A stretch of 64,000 nucleotides of DNA, from assembly GCA_013289585.1 (NCBI GenBank), contig JABCZR010000001.1, positions 434,001 to 498,000 of the forward strand. Reading direction: 5' to 3'. Shown piece by piece: positions 26,906 to 35,994 of the stretch. The stretch comes from Acidobacteriota bacterium (GTDB lineage: Bacteria > Acidobacteriota > Terriglobia > Acidiferrales > UBA7541). The notes below the pieces were generated by a model. That model was given only the letters and a program-made list of their open reading frames with translations, was not told the origin of the DNA and searched no databases. The position numbers and the translations under genes were made by a program. Each line of letters opens with the position of its first letter. The first letter of the stretch is position 1.

Positions 26906-28183
26906 TTACTCTGCTGCCGGAATGCGGTCAATTCCCATGTACGGGCGCAAGACTTCCGGGATCACGATGGAGCCGTCTGCTTGCTGGTAATTCTCCACAA
27001 CCGCGATCCAGGTACGGCCGACGGCGAGTCCGGAACCGTTTAACGTGTGTACGAAATCACTCTTGCCCGCGCCTTTGGGCTTGAACCGGATCCCGGCGCG
27101 GCGCGCCTGGAATGCTTCGCAATTCGAACACGAAGAGATTTCGCGAAACTCGTTGCTGGATGGCAGCCAGACTTCCAGGTCGTAAGTCTTCGCCGATGCA
27201 AAACCCATGTCGCCGGTGCAGAGGAGTATCGTGCGATAGTGCAAGCCGAGTTTTTGCAGAATCGTCTCCGCGTTTCTCACCAGGGCTTCGTGTTCTTCGT
27301 AGCTTTTTTCCGGATGAGTAAATTTGAAAAGCTCGACTTTCTGGAATTGGTGCTGACGGAGAATCCCCCGCGTGTCTTTTCCTGCGGCGCCCGCTTCGGA
27401 ACGGAAACAGGCGGTCCACGCGGTGACGTGAATCGGCAGTTTCTCCTCGGGAATCGTTTCGTCGCGATAAAGATTGTGCAATTCCACCTCGGAAGTAGGC
27501 GTCAGCCAGAAGTCGCTGTTTTCCACCTTGAAAAGGTCGGCGGCGAATTTCGGCAATTGGCCGGCGCCCATGAGGGAAGCCGTGTTCACAAGGAATGGAG
27601 GAAGGATTTCCGTGTAGCCGTGTTCGCGCGTGTGCACATCCAGAAAGAAATTCGCCAGAGCGCGTTCGAGTCGCGCGCCCCATCCTTTGTACACGGCGAA
27701 TCGCGCCCCGGTAATTTTCGTCGCGGCGGGGAGATCGAGGATTCCCGTGCCCTCGCCGACATCCCAATGAGGTTTCGGAGTGAAATCGAACTTCGGCGGC
27801 GCGCCCCAACGGCGGACTTCCACATTATCGGCGGCGCTCGTTCCGGCCGGCACGGAGGAGTGCGGAACGTTGGGGATATTGAGCAAGAGTTCTCGTTGCG
27901 TGGTGTCCAGTCCGGCGATGCGTTCATCCGACTGCTTGATCTGTTCGGAGACCTGCTTCATGTCCGCGATCAGCGCGTCGGCGGATTGCTTTTCTTTTTT
28001 GAGCCGCGCAATCTCCTCACTGGCCTTGTTCCGTTGCGCTTTGCGATGTTCGTTCGTGGTGATCAACTCTCGCCGCTCCTTGTCGAGCGCGCGGAAAGCG
28101 TCCAGATCGAGCGAAATGTTGCGTTTCTTCGCCATGTCGGCGAAGACGTCCAGGTGATCCCGGAAATAGCTGAGGTCATGCAT
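26906..28183 (-). CDS. serS: Seryl-tRNA synthetase
   Basis: A 425-aa class II synthetase. The N-terminal coiled-coil arm (about residues 28-105) binds the long variable arm of tRNA-Ser. The catalytic core has motif 2 ([20 protein letters not shown]) and motif 3 near [29 protein letters not shown] is the usual pre-motif 3 segment. The enzyme would also charge tRNA-Sec with serine if the SelB pathway is complete. Length is normal. Confidence 0.97.
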   Translation of the reverse strand: MHDLSYFRDHLDVFADMAKKRNISLDLDAFRALDKERRELITTNEHRKAQRNKASEEIARLKKEKQSADALIADMKQVSEQIKQSDERIAGLDTTQRELLLNIPNVPHSSVPAGTSAADNVEVRRWGAPPKFDFTPKPHWDVGEGTGILDLPAATKITGARFAVYKGWGARLERALANFFLDVHTREHGYTEILPPFLVNTASLMGAGQLPKFAADLFKVENSDFWLTPTSEVELHNLYRDETIPEEKLPIHVTAWTACFRSEAGAAGKDTRGILRQHQFQKVELFKFTHPEKSYEEHEALVRNAETILQKLGLHYRTILLCTGDMGFASAKTYDLEVWLPSSNEFREISSCSNCEAFQARRAGIRFKPKGAGKSDFVHTLNGSGLAVGRTWIAVVENYQQADGSIVIPEVLRPYMGIDRIPAAE

Positions 28184-28257
28184 GGAGGTAGAAGGATACC
28201 GTAATCTGCGCGGCGCTTGTAGCGCGGGCTCGCGAGCGGTGGATAAGTCAGCGAAGC

Positions 28258-28653
28258 CTATTTCGTGCGCGCGACTTCGCTCATCAATTGGTGAATGTTG
28301 CCCTCGGAATCGTAGAACGCCGCCATCCAGAGGTCATACGTGGCCATCGGGGCGATCAGCCGCGGCGACGCAAATATTTTCGCGCCCAATTCCACGAGGC
28401 GCTGGTATGACGTATTTAGATCCGGGACGCGGAAATAGAGAATCGAGCTGAGATGATCGAACTCCGGCGTCTCCGCCGGACCAAGCATCAGGCGCACGCC
28501 GCCACAATCGAAAAAAGCCAGATTAGGCACCGCGAAAAGCAGCGGCAGGCCCAGCACATCACGATAGAATGCCGTGGCGCGCTGCAGGTCTTTGACAATG
28601 ATGGAGATTTGGCCGATGTTCTGGATGCCCAGGCTTGCGGGTGTGGCGCTCAT
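28258..28653 (-). CDS. VOC-fold (glyoxalase/bleomycin resistance-like) protein
   Basis: A 131-aa single VOC unit pair: [20 protein letters not shown] at the N-terminus and [12 protein letters not shown] at the C-terminus, with metal-type Glu and His positions. GGAGGT lies upstream of the ATG. It is divergent from a MarR-family gene, with a palindrome between them, suggesting induction by a small molecule. Substrate unknown. Confidence 0.87.
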   Translation of the reverse strand: MSATPASLGIQNIGQISIIVKDLQRATAFYRDVLGLPLLFAVPNLAFFDCGGVRLMLGPAETPEFDHLSSILYFRVPDLNTSYQRLVELGAKIFASPRLIAPMATYDLWMAAFYDSEGNIHQLMSEVARTK

Positions 28654-28676
28654 GGGTGTTTACCTCCGGGAGCAGA

Positions 28677-28697
28677 TTAGTTAGCATAGCTAACTAA
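28677..28697. promoter_or_regulatory. Palindromic operator between divergent VOC and marR genes
   Basis: A perfect inverted repeat of half-site TTAGTTAGC with a 3-nt spacer fills the 49-bp space between the two start codons. It ends 5 nt before the marR ATG. Size, symmetry and AT-rich half-sites are typical of MarR-family operators, so autoregulation of marR and control of the VOC gene are inferred. Confidence 0.75.
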
Positions 28698-28702
28698 ATT
28701 GT

Positions 28703-29155
28703 ATGACGGATGTCAAGTCAAAAAGCTTCTCAGCGGGGAAGGCCTTCGAGACGGCCGACCGCCTGCACTCCGCGGCCATTCACCTGCTCCGTAGGCTGCG
28801 CGTGCGCGACCGCGAAAGCGGCGTTGGCCCGGCGCAGCTTTCCGCGCTGTCGGTGCTCGTCTTTGGCGGCCCCCGGTCCCTAGGTGAGCTCGCCGATGCC
28901 GAACAGGTCCGTCCCCCCACGATGAGTCGCATCGTTTCAGGACTCGAACGCGAGGGTCTCGTGCGGCGTCACGCCACGGAAGACGGGCGGCGCGTGCGCC
29001 TCGAAGCCAGCGCCAAGGGCACAAAGATCTTGCAGGAAGGGCGAAAGCGGCGGGTCGAATCGCTCGCGAAGGCGCTCTCGTCTCTTTCCGAAAAAGAGCA
29101 GGGGCAGTTGGGCGATTTCCTGGAACTTCTTCAGCAGGTCATTCGTAATCTTTAA
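28703..29155 (+). CDS. MarR-family transcriptional regulator
   Basis: A 150-aa winged-helix dimeric repressor. The central segment LGELADAEQVRPPTMSRIVSGLEREGLVRRHATEDGRRVR contains the recognition helix and wing, with the D-GR-R wing signature. Helices flank it for dimerisation. No cysteine-based redox sensor is present. It most likely binds the palindrome just upstream and represses the VOC gene. Confidence 0.92.
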   Translation: MTDVKSKSFSAGKAFETADRLHSAAIHLLRRLRVRDRESGVGPAQLSALSVLVFGGPRSLGELADAEQVRPPTMSRIVSGLEREGLVRRHATEDGRRVRLEASAKGTKILQEGRKRRVESLAKALSSLSEKEQGQLGDFLELLQQVIRNL

Positions 29156-29457
29156 TGGCTTCACCCGAAAGAGGGTTCCGCGTGAAGCTGCCTCTGGCAG
29201 AAGTACTTCCGTACCAACAAAGAGCCGAGAAGCGGGACCGGGAAGTACTGGCAAGAATGAACCTTGCGAGCTATCGACGCGGCATTCGCCGGCGGGCAAA
29301 CTGAGCGAGTAGTCGGGAGTTGTTTGAGTCTTCTGGAGTATTACTCTGGTAGTGACCTGTCTGCTCCTGTGTGTCGTCCTGCTGCTCGCGAGCGCAGCCG
29401 AACGGCCAGAAGACTTCAAGTAGCTTCAGATTACTGTACCCTCCATCCCCCACGCCC

Positions 29458-29494
29458 GAGCGGCCGCTGCCCCCAGCGGCCGCTCACTTTTTTT
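29458..29494 (+). terminator. Strong intrinsic terminator, plus strand
   Basis: A perfect 12-bp stem (GAGCGGCCGCTG and inverted copy, 4-nt loop) followed by a run of eight T. It could end marR transcription or an unannotated small RNA. Confidence 0.8.
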
Positions 29495-29500
29495 GCCCAT

Positions 29501-29530
29501 AAAAAAAGCTCTGGTTCCAGGAACCAGAGC
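29501..29530 (-). terminator. Intrinsic terminator, minus strand
   Basis: An 11-bp stem (GCTCTGGTTCC and inverted copy, tight centre) preceded by seven A on the plus strand, hence a U-run on the minus transcript. Confidence 0.7.
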
Positions 29531-29592
29531 GACCCTCGGGAGGATTCAGTTGATCAGCGTTCAAGGCGGGCTTAAGAACACCCGGAAAATAG

Positions 29593-29621
29593 AAAAGGGG
29601 GCTGGTGCAAGCCCCCTTTTT
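29593..29621. terminator. Bidirectional intrinsic terminator
   Basis: An 11-bp stem (AAAAGGGGGCT and inverted copy, 6-nt loop) with A-rich left and T-rich right flanks. It may serve the sigma/anti-sigma operon on the minus strand, about 440 bp beyond its last stop. Confidence 0.7.
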
Positions 29622-30063
29622 CTCAATTGACGCCCCAAAACCGGTAACCGAGTCGAGGTTCGGTTCCGGCCACCCCGGGAAGCCAATCTTTTAAGTTGCT
29701 GATTAGAGAGCAAACTGCGTGCCAGCGACGGATATTCCACCAGAAACCGTGGAGTTCATTGAAAGTACGGCGGTTAGGCTGCGCAGCAAGTGTTGAAATG
29801 CGATGTTACAGGACAGAAGTCTACAAAATCTCACAGAATGCTTGCTGGACTCTCCATTCTTTGGGAGCTTTCCGACGATCTGGAAGATTCGTGTACCCAC
29901 AAATCGCGGCTCGATTGACCACGAGGTAAAGATCAAATACTTTAGCCAAGTAAAGAATATCGTTATTGTGAATTTCCGGTGCAAATCCTGTCTTCATTCC
30001 CTTGATTCCCTCTATGCGGCCTCGTTTGAGAGAAGTGTTTCGCGCGTCATCCAGGCACGATTG

Positions 30064-31308
30064 CTAACTCATCGCGAACGCTCGCCGGTAGCGCCGCCAA
30101 AAATACCAGGCCGGAACCGAGAGTAGAAGCAGCCACAGCAACAGGGTGGGAGCGGCCTCGGCAAAAAAGAGGATCAGCGCCAGCAGGCTTTCGAAGGCAT
30201 TGCGAAACCCGTTTACGGACGCGTTGCGGACCTGCGACGCAACCGAGGGCGCGGGCGGACTCAGCTGCGCTTTGTACTCTTCAGCGAGTTTTAAATCGAT
30301 GGTAGCGAACTCCACGCGATGCTCAAGCGTCTGCTGCTCGGCTTCCATCTGTTCGATTTCGCCGCGGACGCGGGCGATCTCTTGCTCGACGGAAAGGACA
30401 TCACTGATCTTCCCGGTGCGTTGCAAAAGAATGGCTTGCAGGCGCTGCTCGGTTTCGCGGGAATTCTTCAAGCGTGCAACTAGATCGGCGTGCTGCTGCG
30501 TGACCTCTTCGCCGTTCTGCGCTTCGGCTTCAACGCGGCCAAGCGCCTTTAATTCGGCTACCACGGTAGTTAGTTGTGGCGCTGGGATGCGCAACGAGGC
30601 CTGTAGCGCTCGCGCTGCGCCTTGCGGCGTAACGACGTTTAGTCCGGCGGCGTATCCGTTGTGGCGCGAGAGGATGGCATCAAGCACCGCGCGCGACGCG
30701 TCAAAATCCTTGACTACGATGGAGAGTGATACCGTGCGTGCGATCATGGGGGTTGGGCGACTACCGGCTCCGGCCTGCGGGCCACCCGACGGCGGGGGTG
30801 GAGGAGGGGCCTCTGCGAAATAATCTGCAGGTCCGCTGCCACTGTTTACTTCCGCGCGATCCACACTGATCGCCTTATGATTATCGAATGGTTTGTGACC
30901 TGTAAGCGCTGCAGTGCTCACCGACTGCGAAGCAGTCTTGGGTCGGAAGGACAGATTTGTAAACGCTCCCGCCACTGCGATAACAATCACCACAAAGGCC
31001 AAAGCTGGAGCCCAAATCCGCTTGCGAACCAGAGTGTCGTGGAGCCAGGATAAACTGACCACTCCTCCTTGCTGCGATCTCCCCGTTTGAACATCCTTGA
31101 GAAAAACGCGTTCTTGAAGCTGACGGGGCGCATCGACATTCCACGCGGCCAACTTCTGCGAAGTGGCGCGAATCGTAGCTTGAACCTCCCGGCACTCGGG
31201 GCATTGGTCGATGTGCGCGGAGAGAGCTTGCGCGCGCTCGGCGGAAAGTTCGCCGTCGAGGAGAGCCATGACTTCTTCGGGAGCGACGGGATGCGTATTG
31301 GTGCTCAT
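30064..31308 (-). CDS. Anti-sigma factor: zinc-finger (zf-HC2) plus DUF4349
   Basis: A 414-aa membrane protein overlapping the sigma factor gene by 4 nt. The N-terminus carries the anti-sigma zinc-finger: ALLDGELSAERAQALSAHID followed by CPEC gives the H-x3-C-x2-C pattern near residue 33. A membrane helix is at about 95-113. The extracytoplasmic region matches DUF4349 (about 190-400), with IVVKDFDASRAVLDAI, a long coiled coil (ETEQRLQAILLQRTGKISDV ... IEQMEAEQQTLEHRVEF), and a closing membrane helix with a basic tail. It presumably holds the sigma factor inactive until an envelope signal arrives. Confidence 0.85.
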   Translation of the reverse strand: MSTNTHPVAPEEVMALLDGELSAERAQALSAHIDQCPECREVQATIRATSQKLAAWNVDAPRQLQERVFLKDVQTGRSQQGGVVSLSWLHDTLVRKRIWAPALAFVVIVIAVAGAFTNLSFRPKTASQSVSTAALTGHKPFDNHKAISVDRAEVNSGSGPADYFAEAPPPPPPSGGPQAGAGSRPTPMIARTVSLSIVVKDFDASRAVLDAILSRHNGYAAGLNVVTPQGAARALQASLRIPAPQLTTVVAELKALGRVEAEAQNGEEVTQQHADLVARLKNSRETEQRLQAILLQRTGKISDVLSVEQEIARVRGEIEQMEAEQQTLEHRVEFATIDLKLAEEYKAQLSPPAPSVASQVRNASVNGFRNAFESLLALILFFAEAAPTLLLWLLLLSVPAWYFWRRYRRAFAMS

Positions 31309-32006
31309 GCACGTTCCCCTTTCTGCGCGGTATCCAGCGAGGTTTCTTTCGTCGAGGGTTCGACAGGCGGCTCGAGAAAATTGCGGAGCGCGGTGCGGGC
31401 ACGGAAAAGACGTGAGCGAACGGTGTTCAATGGGAGCTGCAGGAGATCTGCGATTTCGGCGTAACTCAACTGTTCGAATTCGCGGAGCAAGAGAATTTCT
31501 CGGTCAATGGCCTCGAGTTTTTCGACGGCACGGCGCACCCACAGGGCGGCCTCGGTGGCATCGCGCTTCGAAGGATCGGGCACGGATTTTGGCTGGCCGA
31601 AAAACGCGGCGCGAAAGGCGGCTTTGCGGCGATGAGCACGAAGGATTCTTAGCCCGATGGCGTAGAGATAGGTTCGGAAAAGTGCGCGCGGTTCGTAGCG
31701 AGAAGCGGCGCGCAGCAAAGCGAAGAAAGTTTCCTGCGTGAGCTCTTCCGCGTGGCCGGATTCGGCGACGCGCCGGCGGAAAAATCCATAGATGGGCTGC
31801 TTGTAGCGCGAGAAGAGTTCCGTAAAAGCATCTGACGAGCCTTTCGAAAAAGCCAGCATGAGCCGCTCGTCGCTGACCTCCGTGCTTGCGGAGGCGGGTT
31901 CGCTATCGGAAGCAGCTGCCTTCGACGGGTTGCTGGGTGTCTCGTCCATAACGGTTCGCGGAAGCGCCTCCGAGTTTAGAACGAGAACGGGCAATGGCTC
32001 ATCCAT
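31305..32006 (-). CDS. ECF-type RNA polymerase sigma factor
   Basis: A 233-aa sigma-70 family protein. After an acidic, Ser/Pro-rich N-terminal 50 residues come region 2 (DAFTELFSRYKQPIYGFFRR ... EELTQETFFALLRAASRYEP) and region 4 (LEAIDREILLLREFEQLSYA, EIADLLQLPLNTVRSRLFRA). Its stop overlaps the anti-sigma gene start by 4 nt, the classic sigma/anti-sigma arrangement. Promoter specificity unknown; the sigma gene may be self-activating. Confidence 0.93.
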   Translation of the reverse strand: MDEPLPVLVLNSEALPRTVMDETPSNPSKAAASDSEPASASTEVSDERLMLAFSKGSSDAFTELFSRYKQPIYGFFRRRVAESGHAEELTQETFFALLRAASRYEPRALFRTYLYAIGLRILRAHRRKAAFRAAFFGQPKSVPDPSKRDATEAALWVRRAVEKLEAIDREILLLREFEQLSYAEIADLLQLPLNTVRSRLFRARTALRNFLEPPVEPSTKETSLDTAQKGERA

Positions 32007-32061
32007 GTTAGGCCGCCAGGCTTCTTCACTGAGTGTAATGTCGCGAAGCCCCGAAAAGTTC

Positions 32062-32100
32062 CCAGCACAGGCTGAAATTCTGGATTTCAGCCTGCGCTGG
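32062..32100. repeat. Long perfect-type hairpin between the DUF4349 and sigma genes
   Basis: Eleven perfectly paired bases (CAGGCTGAAAT and inverted copy, 5-nt loop) extend by five more pairs after one mismatch. There is no U-run on either strand, so it is unlikely to be a simple terminator. It may be a palindromic repeat element or an mRNA-processing or stability hairpin. The stem sits in the space just after the DUF4349 stop at 32106, which is upstream of the sigma start on the minus strand. Confidence 0.55.
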
Positions 32101-32105
32101 AATTG

Positions 32106-33116
32106 TCATGGCAGCTTGGGAGACTCGGCTTCCCGGAAGGCCAACAGCGAACGCCGGCGCCAGAGGAGGCGCGCCGGAAAGTAAAGCAGCACCATCCATA
32201 GAGCGAGCAGCGGACCACGGCCAGCCAGGAACAACGCAATCGCTGAGATGCTCTCAAACGCATCGGACAAACCACCAGCCGCAGCAGCTCGAAGCTTTGC
32301 TCCGATCGTCTCGGCGGGAGGGATGCGCTCCTCTCGCAGGGCGAAAAAGACGTTTGCGAAAGAAACGCGGCTTCCGGCAGCGTAGCGCTCCGTCTGAATT
32401 CGCTCGATTTCACCGCGGAGGACGGCAACCTGGCGCTGCAGCGCCGCGGGATCATAATCTTTGTCGGATCGATCCTGCAGTATTCGCTGAAGACGCTGTT
32501 CTTCGTTCTGCGCGTTCACCAGGCGCGCCTCGATTTCACTGTGCTGCTGGGCAATCTCGTCGGCGGCCTCTTCTTCATGCTCCACGAGGCCAACGCCTTT
32601 CAGGTCCGCGAGAACGGAGCGATATTCCGACGAAGGCACGCGCAGCGTCGCGGAGAGTGCGCTTCCCGACGGCTGCCCCACCATGCGCAACTTAGCCACA
32701 TAGCCGCGATGCCGTTCGAGAATCTCTTCCAGACTGGCGCGCGAACGGGCGAACTCCTTGGTGACGACCGAGAGCTCCGCGGAATAGACGATCGGCGGCT
32801 CATGGAGGATATTCGAGGTGTCGGTCGGTCTCATTTTATAAAATTCGGATTGCACTGAAAGTGACGCGGGCGAAGATGCTTCCTTTGTGTCAATGGACAT
32901 GGAACGAAGCCCATCGGGAGCCAGGATTTCGCTGTTTAGGCTTGCGGGATTTGGCGTTACGGGAACAGCCTTGTGCGGGGGCCGAACATCACGGCTGGGC
33001 GTCAGCATGAAAAGGAGAAAAACTCCTGCCAAGACGGCAGCGGCAAGCACCAAACGGCGCCGGGCCGGAGAGAGTTTACGGAAACGAACAACAAGGGACC
33101 GCGGATGGTCTTCCAT
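32106..33116 (-). CDS. DUF4349 membrane protein (second copy)
   Basis: A 336-aa protein; ATG at 33116 has AGGAGG eight nt upstream, and a longer frame to 33218 lacks that support. An N-terminal membrane helix is at about residues 20-38. DUF4349 follows (VVTKEFARSRASLEEILERH), with a coiled coil (IAQQHSEIEARLVNAQNEEQ ... VLRGEIERIQTERYAAGS), and a C-terminal hydrophobic segment before a basic tail. It parallels the C-terminal part of the anti-sigma factor but lacks the zinc finger, so it may modulate or bind the same signal. Confidence 0.82.
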   Translation of the reverse strand: MEDHPRSLVVRFRKLSPARRRLVLAAAVLAGVFLLFMLTPSRDVRPPHKAVPVTPNPASLNSEILAPDGLRSMSIDTKEASSPASLSVQSEFYKMRPTDTSNILHEPPIVYSAELSVVTKEFARSRASLEEILERHRGYVAKLRMVGQPSGSALSATLRVPSSEYRSVLADLKGVGLVEHEEEAADEIAQQHSEIEARLVNAQNEEQRLQRILQDRSDKDYDPAALQRQVAVLRGEIERIQTERYAAGSRVSFANVFFALREERIPPAETIGAKLRAAAAGGLSDAFESISAIALFLAGRGPLLALWMVLLYFPARLLWRRRSLLAFREAESPKLP

Positions 33117-33238
33117 GGCAATGCCTCCTGATACATCAAGGTTAGAACGGGGGCAGCGGAAATCCTTGCGCGGTTTCGACAAAGGAAAATCGGGGCTGGA
33201 AGAAAAACAGAGACGCAAAGATTTCTTAGATAGGAGGG

Positions 33239-34582
33239 TCAGACCCCGATAGCCGAGCGAAGCGCGTTGGCGAGGGACTGGCTGAAGCGCTGGACGTCGG
33301 CGTCGTGTTCGGCTTCGACCATGACGCGGGCGAGCTGTTCGGTACCGGAGTAGCGGAGGACCACACGGCCATTGTCGCCGAGGGCGGACTGCGCTTCGGC
33401 AAGCGCGCGGGAAACTTCCGGGAGCGAGTCCAGTGGCGGTTTCGAACGGACTCTTACGTTGACGATAAGCTGCGGGTAATCCTTAAATCCTTCGACGAGC
33501 GATTCAATCTTGCCGTGCATCGAAACGAGCGAGGCGATCTTGACGGCCGTGAGCAATCCGTCCCCCGCGGGGCTGTCGTCCAGAAAAATAATATGCCCCG
33601 ACTGCTCTCCGCCGAGCACATTTCCACTGCGCAGCATTTCCTCGAGTACATAACGGTCGCCGACGTTGGCGCGCGCCAGCGCGATGCTTTCGCGGGCAAG
33701 TACGCGCTCCAGCCCCAGATTGGACATGGAAGTTGCGACCACGCGATTCCCCACCAGTTTGTTCTGCGCCTTGAGGAACCGCGCGGCGGCAAGCAGAACG
33801 CCGTCTCCATTCACGATTTTTCCACTCTCGCAGACGAAGAGCGCGCGGTCGGCGTCTCCATCAAACGCCACTCCGAGCCTGGCTTTTTCCGCAACGACGC
33901 GCTTCTGCAAGCCTTCGATATGCAGTGAACCACAGCCCGCGTTGATGTTGCGCCCATCGGGCGAAACGCCCGTGGCGACGACATCGGCGCCCAACGAACG
34001 GAAGAGTTGCGGGCCGAGTTTGTAAGCGGCGCCGTTGGCGCAATCCAGAACGATTCGAAAGCCGGAAAGCTTCGCGCCGGGAATCACGCGCCCTCGAAGA
34101 AAGGCGAGATATTCCGCGTCGAGAGATTCATCGGCCACCAGCGAACTCAAAGCTTTTGGCGCGGTTTCGCCTCGATGTTTGAAGATGTCCGCTTCCAGAT
34201 CTTCCTCCGCGGCGTCCGGAAATTTCATGCCCGCGTGAGAAAAAAGCTTTACGCCATTGTCCTGAAAAGGATTGTGCGAAGCGGAGATGACCACTCCCGC
34301 CTGAAAATCATTCTGGCGAACCAGGCAGGCCACGCCGGGAGTGGTGATAATGCCGGCAAACGCCACCGACGCGCCGGCTTGCGCGAGCCCTGCGGCAAGA
34401 AGCCCCGCGATATGCGGGCCGGATTCCCGAGTGTCCATCCCGATTAGAACATGGGCTTTCCCGTGGCTCCGGCAGAGGAAAGCTCCAAGAGAGCGGCCCG
34501 TCGCGTAAAGGGTGGCATCGTCAAGCGGAGGCGTGCCTGGGACGCCGCGGATGCCATCGGTTCCAAAAAGTTCTTTCGCCAT
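33239..34582 (-). CDS. glmM: Phosphoglucosamine mutase
   Basis: A 447-aa alpha-D-phosphohexomutase making glucosamine-1-phosphate for UDP-GlcNAc synthesis. It starts MAKELFGTDGIRGV; the phosphoserine site is Ser102 in VVISASHNPFQDNG. The Mg loop is FDGDADRALF (near residue 240), the sugar loop GGEQSGHII, and the phosphate loop RYSGTEQLARVMVEAE. Length and motif order are standard for GlmM rather than ManB/PgmA. Confidence 0.97.
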   Translation of the reverse strand: MAKELFGTDGIRGVPGTPPLDDATLYATGRSLGAFLCRSHGKAHVLIGMDTRESGPHIAGLLAAGLAQAGASVAFAGIITTPGVACLVRQNDFQAGVVISASHNPFQDNGVKLFSHAGMKFPDAAEEDLEADIFKHRGETAPKALSSLVADESLDAEYLAFLRGRVIPGAKLSGFRIVLDCANGAAYKLGPQLFRSLGADVVATGVSPDGRNINAGCGSLHIEGLQKRVVAEKARLGVAFDGDADRALFVCESGKIVNGDGVLLAAARFLKAQNKLVGNRVVATSMSNLGLERVLARESIALARANVGDRYVLEEMLRSGNVLGGEQSGHIIFLDDSPAGDGLLTAVKIASLVSMHGKIESLVEGFKDYPQLIVNVRVRSKPPLDSLPEVSRALAEAQSALGDNGRVVLRYSGTEQLARVMVEAEHDADVQRFSQSLANALRSAIGV

Positions 34583-34823
34583 GGGGAGAAGCCGGTCCAG
34601 CTAAAATGCGAATACAGGGCGGCCGATTTCTCCGACCTCGGAAAAGTTTAACACACGGCAAAAGGGTGCCCCGCGGCGCAACGGGGTGAATGTCTTTTGT
34701 GTCAACGAGCAGGAAACCGCAGAAGTGCACAGCCCAATCGAAAATTTGCGGCATTGAAACTTCCGTACACGACACCATCGACACTTTGCATGAATGTGCT
34801 AACGTGGAGAACCGGAGTCGCTC

Positions 34824-35894
34824 GTGTCCGTCACGCAAACGCCGCCATCCATCGTCCGCTTCGCCAGCTCGAACTTCAGCTTGCGCATTTTGGCCGCGGC
34901 CATCATTCTGCTTTTCTTCTACTACGCGGCCGGCGTGGTTATCACGCTGCTGCTTTCCATCCTGCTGGCCTACTTTCTCGATCCCGCGGTCGAACTTCTC
35001 GAGCGGATAAGAGTTCCGAGAACGCTCGGCGCCATGGTCATGGTGCTGATCTTGATTGCCGTGCTGTTCGCCGTCGGATATGGCTTGTGGACGCGCACCT
35101 CGGATTTCGAGGCAAACTGGCCGAGATACAGCGGAGTGCTTCGGCAGGCCGCCGGTGCGGTCGAAGGCAAGATCAAAGGAATCGAAGGGCAGGTCTCGCA
35201 GATATCACCGGAGCAGGGTCCAACGCAACCACCTCCGCCTGCTGTGGAACCCGGGATCGTCCACACTTTGATTATGCGAAGTATCGGTTCGCTGTATGCC
35301 CTGTTTCTGGAAGTTACGTTCATGCCCTTCCTCGTTTTTTTCATGCTGGCTGGAAAGCGCGAGTTGTGGCACGGAACTCTGCAGCTTTTTCCATCGTCGC
35401 GGCGGACACAAATCAAAGAGACGCTGGAGGACTTGCGAGACGTCCTGCGCGATTATCTGGTCGGCATGACTCTTGTGACCCTTCTGGTGATTGCCGCCAG
35501 CAGCTTGTTTTTTTGGATCTTGGACCTGGACTACCCCATTCTGACGGGCATCGCTTCCGGATTGCTGAACATGGTTCCTTACATTGGCGCGGTGCTGGCC
35601 TGGCTGCCCGGCTTCATGATCGCATTGGCAAAATGGCGGACTATCGGCAACTTCGTGGGTATGGCCGGTGTTTTGACGGCTATTCACGTTATCGCGCTGA
35701 ATTTTGTGGCACCACAGGTGGTTGGCCGCCGCGTGCGATTGAATGCCGTGGCCATCACCATTTCACTGCTTTTCTGGGGCTGGGTCTGGGGAGGAATGGG
35801 CCTGCTGCTGGCGATTCCCATTACTGCCGCGTTGCGCGTGGTTTGCGATCACACGGAATCCTGGAAGCCGATTGGTCGCTGGCTGAGCGCCTGA
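34824..35894 (+). CDS. AI-2E family transporter
   Basis: A 356-aa multipass membrane protein starting with GTG at 34824. Helices lie around 22-60 and 75-90, then a soluble segment (about 95-150) with a Pro-rich bit, then five or more helices. Conserved strings LLAYFLDPAVELLERIRVPR, GIASGLLNMVPYIGAVLAWLPG and FVAPQVVGRRVRLNAVAITI are typical. Family members export AI-2 or act as Na+/H+ antiporters; the substrate here is unknown. Confidence 0.9.
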   Translation: MSVTQTPPSIVRFASSNFSLRILAAAIILLFFYYAAGVVITLLLSILLAYFLDPAVELLERIRVPRTLGAMVMVLILIAVLFAVGYGLWTRTSDFEANWPRYSGVLRQAAGAVEGKIKGIEGQVSQISPEQGPTQPPPPAVEPGIVHTLIMRSIGSLYALFLEVTFMPFLVFFMLAGKRELWHGTLQLFPSSRRTQIKETLEDLRDVLRDYLVGMTLVTLLVIAASSLFFWILDLDYPILTGIASGLLNMVPYIGAVLAWLPGFMIALAKWRTIGNFVGMAGVLTAIHVIALNFVAPQVVGRRVRLNAVAITISLLFWGWVWGGMGLLLAIPITAALRVVCDHTESWKPIGRWLSA

Positions 35895-35994
35895 CGCCAG
35901 TTTGTTCCAGGCAACTAGCTACCCCATCTCGCACGACAAATAGAAATTCACGAAACGGCCCGTGTACTTCGTGCATTAACTTTTGGGGGTCTCC

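Larger units (their letters stand above)
29156..30063. other. Non-coding gap of about 900 bp with three hairpins
   Basis: No open frame with credible coding character was found; small frames here have no motif or ribosome site. Three strong hairpins are clustered at 29458-29623 (listed separately). The remaining 440 bp up to the anti-sigma gene stop are AT-richer than the surroundings, which could mark a decayed gene or horizontally acquired remnant. Confidence 0.55.

Noticed and set aside
29703-29984. 93-aa minus-strand frame in the 900-bp gap
   Set aside because: No ribosome site, no motif and no strong start. Possibly decay, but not callable as a gene.
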